Of a DNA stretch of 64,000 nt, positions 1 through 11,926 are shown piece by piece. The stretch lies in assembly GCF_009017415.1 (NCBI RefSeq), contig NC_092408.1, positions 3,162,001 through 3,226,000 of the forward strand, in the 5' to 3' direction. This DNA comes from Aspergillus flavus (Eukaryota > Ascomycota > Eurotiomycetes > Eurotiales > Aspergillaceae). The position numbers and the translations under genes are program-made. The notes under the pieces are model-generated. The model saw nothing but the letters and a program-made list of their open reading frames with translations, ran no database searches and was not told the origin of the DNA. How positions within the stretch are numbered: the stretch's first letter is position 1; each line of letters starts with the position of its first letter.

Positions 1-164
1 GCAGGTCCAAAACTTTTGGGAAGATCGGCTACTTCCTCAGCGAGGTTTTGACAGCAAGCTTCATTTTTCATCCTAGATCATTCAATACAGTTCTCATCAC
101 CTCAGCTGTATTGTCTCAGCTCAATTCTTACTTAAATTAATAAAAGCCATACCCCCTTTATACT

Positions 165-1478
165 ATGGAGTATCATTTCGTTCCCCCAGAGGAGCGCGCA
201 AAAGATGACAAGGGCAATCTGCTGCCCTGGGGCTATGTCTACAAAGAGTACGTATAGCATTACATTTTGCCCCTTCTATTTACCGCTCATCAGTGCTGTT
301 GACTGACATGTCTAATCAAACCATGCAGTGAATCTCGGAACCCTCGACGACCACCTGAAGAGAGTGGCCCTTTTGGAAAGAGGAGAAACGCTCGCTACGA
401 CCATGCTCGATCGCGTACCCGTACGGGAACACCTGCGAAAAAGGAAAACCCGAACGTTGCGGAATTCGGACGGCTTTTTGCTATGCAGCAAGAAGAGGAG
501 AAGACTCGCAGCAATACCTTACCGAAATCGACATCTTCCTCAAATCTCGACAACGCACGCAAGCAAACGGACAAGGTCGCCACAGAATGCATACTGTACG
601 GCTACAAGAGTAAAGACTCTGAGTGGAAGGTAATCGACAAGTACGAGCGGGTGTCCAGAGGCGTGATCTGTGAAGATTACCCGCGCAGCGATCCGAACTC
701 TACGAGTGGGTATTCACAGCTTCTAAGCGGCGGTGATGTGGTAATCCATTCGAATTTGTCTGCGGATGCGAACCGCAAATCGAAACGTTATGCGGGCGGT
801 TTCCACTGGATCAAGGTCACGTTCGACTCGACGATCGCCGCGGACCGCGCTTGCTTCTACTCTCCCCAGGAGATCGATGGACACTTTGTTTTCTGTGAAC
901 TGTATCATGGCCAAGGGCCCGCGGAGGATGTACCAATCCTTGCGGATTCATCGGCTGCCGAGCAGCAAAAATCGAAAGCCACGCGCACTTTGACCACTTC
1001 GCGCTCTACCAACTTCCTCCAGACGAATGAACGCTCAACATTACCGCGGTCATTCACTGTGAATAACCTTTCTAGTGTCCCGGATACAGAAGAAGGCCAA
1101 TCACTAGAATCGACGCCGACTGCAAGCTCGACGACTGCCACTGGTGTGGATGTACCATCTACCGCTTCCCTTCAACAACGGAATATACCCCAAGAGCCGA
1201 AACCTGAGTCTGAGTTCATGACGCATATTCCGACGGTGCGTCGGGCAAAATTACGCCCGATCAATGAGGCTCTCCCGCCCCAACCGACCGTCACCGAACG
1301 CGTGTTGCGATCCATTCCAATCCTCAGTTGGTTCACTGGTGACATTGTGGGAGACGGGCCGCAGCTCAAGGAGGATGGAACATTCGACTATGATAAGTCG
1401 AACACCTACTGGCGTTTCTGGTATATGATCGATATGGTTCTCGGAACTGATATTTGTGGATTGCGGGAGGAATCATGA
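165..1478 (+). CDS. Nucleoporin Nup53/Nup35-type (RRM_Nup35 domain)
   Basis: Two exons, 165-247 and 329-1478 (intron GTACGT...CAG), giving 410 aa. The Nup35-type RRM lies at about residues 113-226. It shows ECILYGYKS, a long insert, GGFHWIKVTFDS and the end FVFCELYHGQGP. This fold forms homodimers in Nup53/Nup35 proteins of the nuclear pore inner ring. The flanks are low-complexity and Ser/Thr-rich. The last ~25 residues (YWRFWYMIDMVLG) form an aromatic amphipathic helix like the membrane-binding tail of Nup53. The start at 165 is the first ATG and only the spliced frame joins it to the RRM. Family assignment rests on motifs recalled from Nup35; no search was run. Confidence 0.85.
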
Positions 1479-2296
1479 TCACTCTCAATTCTTGCTCCCA
1501 TTCCTCTACCACTTCTTACCAACTACACCTAAACTTAGCACCGGCGATGCGAAGCTTTGCAGCGTCAGTCAATGCAAGCCCAGCTTCGGGTCCGGAGTCT
1601 TTCCCGCCTGTAAGCAAACGTCTCCACTAGACGGTCCTTGTTTACTATGAGTGGCCTAACAATACCAATACCCTTGCATGTACGATAGTACCCCGCCGAC
1701 GACTGTTGGCGCGAGCTGACGTTATTCGGGTTGGCAGTTTTCGTATACTCTATGATTTATGGCATTTACTGGTCGGAATCGTTCTTGATTATGCATGGAA
1801 GGCGAAAGGAATTAATAAACTGGTCGCATGGTACCTGTCTACGGCTTTTCGTAGGATTATAGTGTTTAGGCACTTATATAAATGTCGATCTTGGCTTTGC
1901 GACATGCTCTTTACTACCTACCAGTTTTAAGGAAAGTAACTCTACGATTATCCTTTTGAAGCAGAGCTTGGTGTAGCACCTGCAGACAAGACCCATCACC
2001 TTCACGAATTGCACCATTCGCAATTATCAAACCCAATAACACAACGACCCATTAATCGCAGCCCTAGATTCCAGTTCCAAAGAAACAAAGGGAACCGGGA
2101 TAGTGCAGCCCCCAAGAATAACATGAACATATCACAGAGAAAAGTGTGAAAATTAGTGCAAAAAAAAAAAAGAAAGAAAGAAAGAAGGGAAAGAGAAGGG
2201 AAAAAAAGATTAAGACAGCCCTTTTTTAATGTCTTTGTTCACATTTTTATATCAATCAATTAAAACCCATGATATGATATGATATGGTTAATGAAT
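1479..2296. other. Intergenic, convergent 3' ends
   Basis: This is the shared 3' flank of the nucleoporin and NAC-beta genes. It has a purine-rich tract (A-run then GAAA repeats) around 2160-2210. I see no supported gene. Confidence 0.6.
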
Positions 2297-3385
2297 TTAC
2301 TCGACATTGCTCTCGAAGTTCTCGCCCTCAACCAGATCAGGGATATCATCCTCATCATCATCCTTCTTGCCCTCGGCACCGGCCTGGTTCTTCTGCATGT
2401 TCTGGTAGCTCTCGGCGAGCTTGCGGAGGGAGGCGAGGCTGTCGGGGCCAAGCTGGTTCAGGATACCGGGGACGAGCTCGGTGAGTTCCTTCTCTTCGCC
2501 GTTACCGTAGAGAGCGAAGGTGTTGGAGGGGACAGAGGCGTGAACTTTATAGAGAGTAAATCAGTAAGCAATTTGTTCTTCTCTTGGTTTGTTTCTTGGG
2601 GGTAGATTGCGACGTCTCCAACCGGCGGGTGCCGGGTGGATTTATAAGCGCGGGTTATGTATGTGGGTAGGTGGGTTGGTTATATATACCCTTGGGAGCA
2701 CCGAAGTGGATGACGTTTCCGTCTTCCTTGAACATGTTGACCTCCTCGATGGCCTGGATGGGCTGGACGTTCATCTTCTTCAGGGTAGCCTGGAGCTTCT
2801 TGTCGTCGGCGCCGGAGGACTTGTGGACCTTCTTGACCTTGCGGCGGGGAGTGCCCTTGCCTCTGTTTTTAAGGGAATTCGTCAGTCGGATGGATTCATG
2901 GTCGGGTTTGTAAGAATTGGGAGTAGATCTGGTATGAGAAGAGGAGGGCGAGATAATGCATTGGGGGTATGTGTGGGTTAATTTCCCATTTTCGTGGTCG
3001 AATGCGGTACCCGAGGGAGACTGTGCGAAAAGAAAAGAGAATTTATACGTACCCTGTTCAACATGAAGATATAGGTTAGCTAACATATCACGTCACATTA
3101 TCCAAAAAAAATTCAAAGTAATTCCAATTTCCGAAGCTTCCCAGGATTTCATGTCGCGACTGGCGTCTGGTCTCTGGAGCTTTGGCGATTTGCAGACTCG
3201 TCCGTGTCGGGTGTCGCATATCCTCCGGCTTAAGCGACCAGTTCCTCTCACTGCCAATGCCACTAAATCCCAGGACCACTTATTTCCAGAATAGATTGGG
3301 GGGAAATGGAGAGAAGAAAAATATCAGAAGAACACGTACCAATCCGCACGCTAGCCTGCATGCGAGCCAACTTTGCCTGATCCAT
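2297..3385 (-). CDS. egd1: Nascent polypeptide-associated complex subunit beta
   Basis: NAC beta pairs with NAC alpha on the ribosome near the exit tunnel and shields nascent chains. Exons on the minus strand are 3340-3385 ([15 protein letters not shown] plus one base), a single base at 3053, 2690-2862 and 2297-2544, totalling 468 nt and 155 aa. The order of parts is the ribosome-binding N-terminus ([17 protein letters not shown]), the NAC domain ([20 protein letters not shown], then [11 protein letters not shown]) and an acidic tail ending FESNVE. The family-invariant RIGGKGT is reproduced only if the 1-nt exon is included. Skipping it to the next in-frame acceptor gives RIGKGT. A 5'-UTR intron at 3422-3631 (GTACGT...CTAG) precedes the start. 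Product identity is very secure; the micro-exon is inferred. Confidence 0.93.
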
Positions 3386-4437
3386 GATGATGATTGTGTG
3401 TTGAGAAGATGTTCCTTGAACCTAGTGGGATGAATGGACGTCAATAATCTGGATCTGTGGAAACTCGGACTCGGTAAGGCTTTGTGGCAGAATCTGTGGC
3501 TGCCAAGAAAGCGGTGGCTGATGCTCCGGGGATTTGAAGAACAGTAAATGGGAGAGTAACAATACACACCAGTTGGGGGACGGATTGAGGGTTGCTGAAG
3601 AGAGTAAACCAAGGGAAAGGAGTCCACGTACCAAGAAGATGAAGATAGTTGGTCAGTAAAAGGTGCGAGTCACCGTGATCGAGTGAGAACGTAGTGTGGC
3701 TGGTGATGAGGTCAAAGTTGGTTTGTGTGGGGGGTCACTGTGGCGGTTCCTCGACCTTTCTACTCACTGCTACTGTCTATCTACTAGTATTTCTTCTACA
3801 CGGTAGGATGTTTCCTCTTTACGCTGCATTGTTTCACCTTCATACGTGCTTCCCTTCTACCTGAATGCTTTCTCTCTAGTCGGTTTGCTGGTGGTCCAGA
3901 TATTGATTATTGTGGGCTCGAATTGGCTCTCGAGGTTTGGCAGCTGCTCGGCTAAACCCTAACGATCAGGGATCCGTAATCATGAATGTCAATGCCTTGT
4001 GCATGGAGGCGAAGAACTCGGGAAAGACCAGCTCTCTGCCATCATTTGTGGTTTTAGCAACAGAGCTATCCTGTCAGTTCGGATACACTCGTCTCATACC
4101 GCTTTAGCTGTCTTGCTACTAGGTAGCCCAGCCGGCTAATCGCTTTCCATACTTTACTAATGCGGTTAGAGTAACTAACTCGTAACCTGAACCTTTGAAG
4201 GCTGATTGTTTTTGTAAGAAACAGAGAGAAAAAAAGAGAAAAGAAAAAGTACTAGAATAACACCGATTAGCTAACCATGAGGCCAACAAAAAAACTGTAT
4301 CAAGTTTACTGACTCCCGGTCAGTCAAGCTTGCGCAGGTCCCGCAATAGTTCAAGTAAAGAGCGATTAAGATTAGACTTATATATCAACCAGATTATATA
4401 TATCATACTGCAAGGCAGCACGAGGAAGAGGAAAGGA
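3386..4437. promoter_or_regulatory. 5' UTR intron and promoter of NAC beta
   Basis: The stretch holds the 5'-UTR intron 3422-3631 (minus strand), then upstream sequence without a convincing gene. The SDR gene's 3' end follows. Pyrimidine-rich tracts at about 3770-3880 on the plus strand may be promoter sequence. Confidence 0.5.
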
Positions 4438-5546
4438 TCACGATTTCTCAGCGATCTGATTCTCCGTCCATTCCCAAAGCTTTCGTGCCATGTCTGCATC
4501 GTCGGTGAATCTGCTCGAGCCGCGCACCCCGATAGGAACATAGTAAGCGCCATTGACCAGTTGCTCTCTCTTCGTCCCGGCCGCCCAGAGCTGATTCATC
4601 GCCCCTGTGCGTATACTACGAAACACGGTAGAAAGTAAACCAACCCCAAACTTTGAGATGGCATTCATCGCGCCGGTATGGCGGTATAGTTCACTGGACA
4701 CTACACCTGGGTGAACAGAAACCGAGAGGATCTCGGGGTACCGCCGAGCAAGCTCTGATGCGAAAAGGATGTTAGCAGCTTTAGACGCGCTATAGCGAAC
4801 TAGCGTGTGAGAGTCTAAGAGAGCAGACGTTGAGGTCATGACATCCAAGGATGGAGCAGCATGGCTTCCCACAGAGCTCAACGTCACTATTCTTACATCG
4901 GATGCGGGGCTTCCGACAGTTTTCTTCAGCGTGGGGAGGAGCAGTTTGGTAAGCAGGAAATGGCCAATATGGTTTGTCCCGAATTGGATTTCGAAGCCTT
5001 CCTTTGTAAGCTCTGGCGGATTCGCCATGGTGCCGGCGTTGAGGATCAAGATATCCAAGCGATCACACTCCGAGCAAAACTTCTCTGCAGCATCGCGTAT
5101 GGACTGGAAAGAAGATAGGTCAAGTTGAATATGTCTAATGTCGACGGAGGCTGAAATGATGTCTTGAATCGAGCTGATGGCCTCGCGAGCTTTAGTAGCG
5201 TCTCGAGCGGCTAGGTATATGCGAGATGGGTTATGTTGCGCAAGCTGAAGGACGGTTTCTTTTCCAAGACCGGCATTCCCTAGAAAAAATTCCGGTATAC
5301 GTTAGTATGCTTGGGCTGGAAAGAAGATCTGTACGGGCTCGAAACTCAGTCAAATTTACCTCCTGTCACAAAAAGAACCTTTCCAGAGAGATCTCCAATA
5401 TCTCTGCTCGGCTCGAAGGAGTACCCCAACAGGCCGAAGGTAGCTTCGCTCAGCGTAGGACCAAGACTTGAGTACATATCCAATGGATGGCGCAAGCCAT
5501 GCAAGGCAAAAGAGCCATTGAGAGCGATGTTTTGATAGAGAGACAT
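4438..5546 (-). CDS. Short-chain dehydrogenase/reductase (retinol-dehydrogenase-like)
   Basis: Two exons, 5360-5546 and 4438-5279, give 342 aa. A ~50-residue N-terminal extension precedes the Rossmann fold. The cofactor loop TGGNAGLG spans the splice junction at about residue 60. LILNAG is at about 141, Ser at about 197, and the catalytic YSASK at 225-229. These are hallmarks of a classical SDR using NAD(P)(H); the WWOX/retinol-dehydrogenase-like fungal subgroup fits best. The substrate is unknown. An in-frame upstream ATG at 5555 would add three residues. The gene is divergent from the serine hydrolase at 6160 across ~0.6 kb. Confidence 0.88.
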
Positions 5547-6159
5547 GTTGAACATAATATGCTGTATAATAGTCAAAGGAAAGCCATGCAGTTAGTTGAC
5601 GCCTTCCCGGTATATCGTCCTAGCCGGTTCTTTTTTTCTGCTGGAGAGTAGAGATGTCGTGAAACATGTGCGTTGTTGACTGCCATGGTCCCCCTTGCTC
5701 AGCGACCGAGGTTCCTAGATTAACTCTCGATCTAAATTTAATTTCTCCACTTAGTAAACGACGCAAGGGGGCATGCAATTCATCCATCATGGGTTCCCGA
5801 TTGATTTAAGACGTGTCTCAAATAAGACAGAACCGAAAAGGATGAATATACTCCATGTTTGGAGAATCCACTTTTCTCACGTAGATTGTTGTAGTGGGTG
5901 AGCGAGAAGAAGAGAAGCTAGTGTTCAAATGCAAGGTAAGCGACTAGGGAATTAAATCCCGTGCTCTGTTTTAGATTCGGGTAATCTGCACTGTCAGCAA
6001 TCTCAGCATAGGCCTTCCACCAGCAAGAGTCAGAACATATTTAACCATCCAACATTCCATAGTTTTAGTCCAATCTAAACTACATCTAAAGCTCGATTGC
6101 AGAGCGTGTCCGACGCTGCTCAAGATTAATAACCATATCTATACCTTCACATAATCAAG
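5547..6159. promoter_or_regulatory. Divergent promoter, SDR / FSH hydrolase
   Basis: These 613 bp separate two divergently transcribed genes and must carry both promoters. I saw no recognisable operator. Confidence 0.5.
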
Positions 6160-6996
6160 ATGCGATTCCTCTGTTTACATGGCTCCGGCACGAGCGGGGA
6201 AGTATGTGGAACAATGACTACTTTTCGTCTATCGGCCACATGAACATACTAATTGGCAAGCAGATTTTTGAGATCCAATCCGGTAATTAATTCAACATCT
6301 AGTGGCCCTGGAGAGGAAGCCGAGATGACCATGACATTTCGTCCCACAAATTGTCAGTACTAACCACAAACAGGTGGCATTAGCCAGGCTCTGGAAGCTA
6401 AAGGGCATCGCTTCACATATATCGATGGCCGATTAGACTCCGAACCTGAGCCAGGTACGAATTCCCCCTCTGCCTCCATAACATCGCCTTAACTGGGTCC
6501 AGAGCTGAAGGGCATCTTGGATCCACCATTTTACAAACACTACCCACGCGATATCGCACCCGGCGAAGACCTCGCTCGTGCGATCGAGTACACCATGGAT
6601 ATCATTAAGAAGAAGGGTCCATTCGACGCTGTAATGGGGTTCTCACAAGGCGCTGCTCTCGCAGGTTCGATGATCATTAACCATGCCAAAACACATGACG
6701 TTCCGCTGTTCAAAGCCGCTGTCTTTATCTGCGGTGCGGCGCCGTACGAGTCATCTGGAAAGGAGACTATTCAGCCGACGCCAGGGGAGTATCTGGTCAA
6801 TATTCCTACGACCCATATCGTAGGTAAGCAGGATGAGATTTACGACCTCAGTATGCAATTGTATGGTCTGTGTGAACCCTCGAAGGCGGAATTTTACGAC
6901 CACGGATCAAGGCATTTGATCCCCTTCGACGGCAAAAATACAGAGGCTATGATTGCTGCAATCGAAAAGACCATTAAGCGCGCGAGGACAGGGTAG
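6160..6996 (+). CDS. FSH1-family serine hydrolase
   Basis: Four exons (6160-6201, 6264-6282, 6374-6454, 6503-6996) give 211 aa. The start MRFLCLHGSGTSGEIF is the canonical FSH1 N-terminus, with the oxyanion HGSG. The nucleophile elbow is GFSQGAA (Ser about 95), the acid is in GKQDEIYD and the His in SRHLIPF. FSH1 enzymes are small alpha/beta hydrolases. Fungal members include housekeeping Fsh1-3 and hydrolases of polyketide clusters (CtnB/OvcA type). No polyketide synthase lies nearby, so a general esterase role is more likely. Exon 2 is only 19 nt. Divergent from the SDR gene. Confidence 0.88.
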
Positions 6997-7267
6997 GGCT
7001 CAATAGCTCGGTTGTGCTTTATTCGAAATGTGAAAACGATACGAACAGGGAATCATGTGCAGAGTGCGTCTGGGCCTTTTAGACAATAGATGAATAAAAC
7101 ATATGTATCAAACAGGTTTCTGTTGCTCAACGCTATCTCTTTGAACCGTCGTTTCTATCTCGGAAGTTGTATCTCGAGAACAACACTGCAACCAATAAGC
7201 ATACCATACCCAAGACAATGCTAGATGTCATCTTTTCCAAGATCGACACCCGGGAGGGACCACTGAG

Positions 7268-8303
7268 TCATAGCCCGGCGGAAACCTCACCTTCAGCAGG
7301 GATGACCTGCTGAAGGAATTTCTCCAGATCTTCAATTTCCTGGGGATCGGCAGAATGGCCAAGATCACTAAATGCCGCATCAGTAACATAATCATCCCGT
7401 ATATAGATGAGGATACTCACGAGTAAGAGTTGAACTGAACGTTCTCCAGTCCGAGGTCTTGAAGCAACTTCGACGAGGTCTTTCCAAACTCATACTTCAC
7501 AACGTCATCATCGGTTCCATGAGCAAGGAAGAACGGTGTCTTCTTGTTGGGCCAGTCCTCAGGGATCTGGTTCTTGATGCGATCGCTCAGAAGCAGATAG
7601 CATGAAAGTCCAAATACTCCTCCCAGCTTTTCCTTGTTGGTAACACCTGTGAACACAGACATCGCGCCTCCCTGGGAAAATCCCCCTAGAACTATGCGCG
7701 AAGGATTGATGCCCTGGTCAATTTGTTCCTTGATCAGGGTGTTGAAGTATTCGCGGGAACGGAGGATGCCCGGTTCATCCTGGCTGCGGATAGCTTCTTC
7801 AAAATCCAGCTGCCAATGTGTTAATTGGAACCAATATAACAGGAATCAATTAGGAACAGGGGCAACGTACATCACGGCCGAGCTTGGAAAGGTCGTACCA
7901 TCCAGGCATTGACATACCAAAATTCTGTAATACGCAGAACCAATTATCAGTCCATTATCTCTCACCCAAGAACATAACTTACATACCACCGTGATAGGAA
8001 TCATGGGCGCATTGGGAAAAATAAAAGTTACTTCTTCGAACAAGCCTCTACGGCGCCAGTTCTGAGCAAGGCCCATCCTATTAGGAGAACCCGGTTAATA
8101 CCTATATTTGGCATGTTTCAATTTCTTGGAGGGAGCAATGAATACATACCATCCAGCACCACTATTTCAAGGGAAAGCTGTTAGCTAAGTAGCACTACCT
8201 TACAGGCATAGGCACCAAACCTGTCGCCCAGACCATGAGCCATGATCACGGTTGCGGTGTGTTTCTTGAGTGCAGGAACGACAAAAGGAGCCCGGGTCGC
8301 CAT
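7268..8303 (-). CDS. Acyl-protein thioesterase 1 (lysophospholipase family)
   Basis: Six exons on the minus strand: 8221-8303, 8150-8161 (12 nt), 7987-8077, 7871-7924, 7421-7809 and 7268-7367, giving 242 aa. It opens MATRAPFVVPALKKHTATVI and MAHGLGDSGAGWM. Then come FPNAP, PITVNFGMSMPGWYDL and the nucleophile GFSQGG (Ser about 125). The charge relay finishes with AHGTDDDVV (Asp) and DLGHSAD (His). APT1 removes S-palmitoyl groups from proteins such as Ras and G-alpha in the cytosol. The tiny second exon encodes the invariant SGAGW. Convergent with the FSH hydrolase. Confidence 0.93.
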
Positions 8304-9953
8304 TTTGCTAGTATTTACACAGTCGCGGTGAGATATTGACAGAAAACCGGGCGTAAATGAGGATTAAAGAGACGTGGCCGACAAAATAAGGAATATCGGA
8401 GAATAGGGAGAAGAAAGAAATGCTAGATAACTAAGACGATAACGCGATAAACATTCCCCGCGATTCTGCCTATCTAAGCTCTCACCGCCTAGTATGATAA
8501 TGCATTGTGCCTCAATAAAGGCCACAAAACTTGACTTTGTATTTACTTCAGTGGATGTGAGCTAAATGATGGCTCTATACAAATACTAGACACTTCACAA
8601 CTCAGTGCATGCTGCTTTGGGCCGGAAGTTATTCAGAAGTAGTGGTGATAGTCCCCCTAAGCGGCGCAATGGACATGAGGGGAGGAAATATTGACTGATT
8701 CGGTGCTAGTATGTACGTACATTGTTTTGCTAAAATAACTGTACATTTTTAAACTCAACGGATAGAATATTAGTGCCGTCTAGCTGTTTTCTTGAGTTAG
8801 ATTTACAAAGCTGGTACCTGTGAGTGTACGTACAGTACGTGATGTAAAACATGCTCTGCATTCACAGAGGGGTAATACAAAGTAATTCCGTAGAATGTAA
8901 TGTGAGGCCTATATGCTATCAAGTGGTAAACTACTAGTAGTAGGCTGCTATGAAGCATTAAGTTTATCATAAGGTTCTGGGATACTCGGAAAATAAAGAG
9001 TATATAAGCTTTGGCTACTCTTTGTTCCATTAACTTTGAATCATCTCAACTTGGCGTATTTGCCTGCCTATATATTCCCCCAATTGAGTTATTAAAATAT
9101 CTACATTACTTTGAGTAAGGTTTTCCAGAAAGATTAGAGCGATAAGTGGTCCGATTACTTGCCCTATATTTAGCCAGAATCTTGAACTAAACATATTACC
9201 AAGCTATAGAGATGTAGACTGTTACAGGCTTCTACAGTAAGCAGCCAATACCCATGCTCCTACTTGGGAGGCGAGTGCTGGTCCTTCGCGGCCACCTAGT
9301 CAAATTGCATATATCACCGAAGCTCATAGCTCCCAGACAAGAGCTGCTTCAATGAGGTCAGAGGGTGCTTCATTGAATTCTAGGGCATCATACTTAGGGC
9401 TTGATCAGCTATACCTTGGATTTCATCTGCGACGTATCTGCAAACTGCAAATCAAGGGGTCGGAAAGGTGATCCATCAAGCTATTACATAGGCATGAGTC
9501 AGAGGGAACTTGATCTGTGGTTTTCTTATTCTTCCCCATAGTCACAATCCATGTTTCTATTTAATGTTTCCGCGGAAAGATAATCTTGATATAACAACCC
9601 CTAACAACCTTAACTATAGGAAAGGAGCACCCGATATACGATAGAATGTTTAAGTCATTTCCAGCAGAATCTCACAGACTAGACTTGCCTTGAGCGCTCC
9701 GCTCTCTCAAACATCCTATAAGCTTTCTTATAGATTTCTCATAAGGGGGTGCATCAAAGACCGACCGTATCTCATGATTAATTCAGATTTGCTAAAGTAA
9801 CATGCACGGATGCCGGGTTGAATCCGTATGAGTGAACTCAGAGGACAGTGATGGCTATTGCCTATTACTATTATTACCAGTTCTATTTATTAGATTCAAA
9901 CCGTAGTGTGCAAATAATGGAAAGACAGAAAAATAAAAATATAGACAAATTTA
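8304..9953. other. Gene-free intergenic stretch, 1.65 kb
   Basis: Short frames only, none with a splice-supported or recognisable protein. The first few hundred bases are the thioesterase promoter. The rest is the 3' flank of the acyltransferase gene. Confidence 0.6.
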
Positions 9954-11392
9954 TCACACACAAAGATCGTAAACTTCCTTCCTCACCGACTCAATAACGT
10001 TTAGGATAAACAAATCCTCCACAACACCCTTCTGCCACGTAAACATCAACACCAAACAACCATCGCCACCCGAAGCAACCGAGACTTCAAAGGCATTTCC
10101 CGTGACAGACGCACTTTGCGAGAAAACGACGCGTCCAACCCGCGGCATCCCTTCTGCCGGTGTAGTAGAAGTAAAAGCCCCAACATTTGACACCTCATAG
10201 GTGGACGACCTCGGCCGCCCGACCTTTGACAAATAGAGCTCATTATGGTAATCGTTTACGTACCTAAGCAGATTTGCAGAAGTGTCCCTGCCCTCTTTAC
10301 TGAGTTCTCTTTCGATTGTCGCGCGAGACCGCACGGTCACGGACCAGGGGAACGAGGTCTCACTGAGGTCTTTCCGAGAGTAGTCTTCCGTGTATTCTTG
10401 GACAAAGACACCCATTGAATCTTCTGTGATGGGGCCGGGAAGCCAGTGGCGGTTGGACATCGCGCCGGAGCATCTGACCTTCGTGGAGGATTCAGGGAGA
10501 TGGGTGAAAAGGGAGCGAGCGATGATTGTTTGAAGAGCGGCTGTTATGGTTGTCTTATTTTCGCGACAGCGGTCTCTGAATGTGGATGATAAGTGCTTTG
10601 GGAACACGATGTGTTTTAGCTTCGTCTCCAGTGGGAGCTTGACCTCCGAGCCTGTCCATAAGCCCGGGTCTCGGGGATCGTAGATCTTAGCTTTAAAGAG
10701 CTGAACAGCCAGGTAAGTGTACGACACTGGCTTAGGGTGGACGGCCTCCCCAGGCGGCAGAAGCGATGAATCAGGCGATGGAATAACCTCCTTGACGTCG
10801 TCTACAGCCAACGATGACAAGGACTGTAATGCCTGCAGGAAGGATCTGTGGAAGACCTTTCCCGAAGTGCCGTCAGAAATAGCATGATGGAAGACAAAGA
10901 CGACGGTAAACCGTCTTTCGGTATCATCGGCATCATCAGTTAACACGAATATTCTCCAGAATGGCAACGGGAGCTCGAAGGGGGTATTATGCTGGGTGCT
11001 CAGCAACGTATCCAGATCTTCGTCCCGGTCTTCTGCATCGGGGAAACCGTGTTCACGCTTCTGGAAAAAGACCGATTGGCTGAGATCGATGCTCGGGAGA
11101 CGCGCGAAGTAAGGATCCTTTGTCTCCTCGCCGATTGGAACGGCTGAGAGGATTGGGTGCTGCGCAATGAGTATTTCACATGCTTTGTAGACATAGTCTT
11201 TGATTGGGAGGGTAAATGTTCCCGGAAGTGAGTAAGTTGCTGCTACGGCTACATTATAATAGAATCTTAGGTGATGGCGTGCGGTGGAGCATAGCTCTAT
11301 GCGACCGACCTGCTGGGCGTCAGTTATGGGGGCATGCTGTGGCCCTCATGTGAGCGCTCACTGACCGGTCGAAGCTTTGGGAATTGGTCCAT
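9954..11392 (-). CDS. Alcohol O-acetyltransferase-like protein (AATase family)
   Basis: Two exons, 11366-11392 (MDQFPKLRP) and 9954-11309, give 460 aa. The joined start KLRPVGRIELCSTARHH is typical of fungal AATase-family proteins. The acyltransferase motif FHHAISDGTSG (HHxxxDG) is at about residues 150-157. Family members transfer acetyl from acetyl-CoA to alcohols or amines; relatives are condensation-domain-like enzymes. The actual substrate cannot be read from sequence. There is no signal peptide. It lies next to the copper cluster without an obvious link. Confidence 0.82.
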
Positions 11393-11926
11393 GGCTTTCA
11401 GTGGGAGATGGGTAGCCACGGGAACAATGGAAGCCTAAGTTGATAGCGGATGGAAAATATGTACATTTATGCACGTGACATAAGCACTGCCCTAATATAT
11501 GGGTCACTAGGTATGTTGACCACAGCGCGTTTTAGGCCTAGCGCCTGATCCTTTGTTTCCTGTATATAAGTAGGTAGTACTAAGGGCCTTCTGGCTACCT
11601 AGATAGGAATGAAATCGCGACCTCTGTCCCACCTGATCTGACACTTCGTTATAATATCAGATGATATGAGAGAATACGAGACAACGACAATTGCGGAGTT
11701 AAGTTTACTATCGTCTTGGACCAGGCTTGGCTTTTTCAAATTGTGCATAGCTGCAGGATATAAAAAGGTATACTATACAATAAATGCGTCACATGACACA
11801 GAATCATTACTCATGACTATAACAGACCCTTTCCCATGTATAAAGAAGGTGTAATAAGGAAAAAGAAAAAAGAACCGTAGACTCACTGTTCTTCCATAGC
11901 TTGGGAAGAACTACCTAAGGTACGAT
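11393..11926. other. Intergenic, AATase promoter and BIM1 3' flank
   Basis: No supported gene. It carries the upstream region of the acyltransferase and the 3' end of the BIM1-like gene. Confidence 0.5.

Noticed and set aside
4438..11392. Possible secondary-metabolite cluster (SDR, FSH hydrolase, thioesterase, acyltransferase)
   Set aside because: No PKS, NRPS, terpene cyclase or pathway regulator; the thioesterase is the housekeeping APT1 type.
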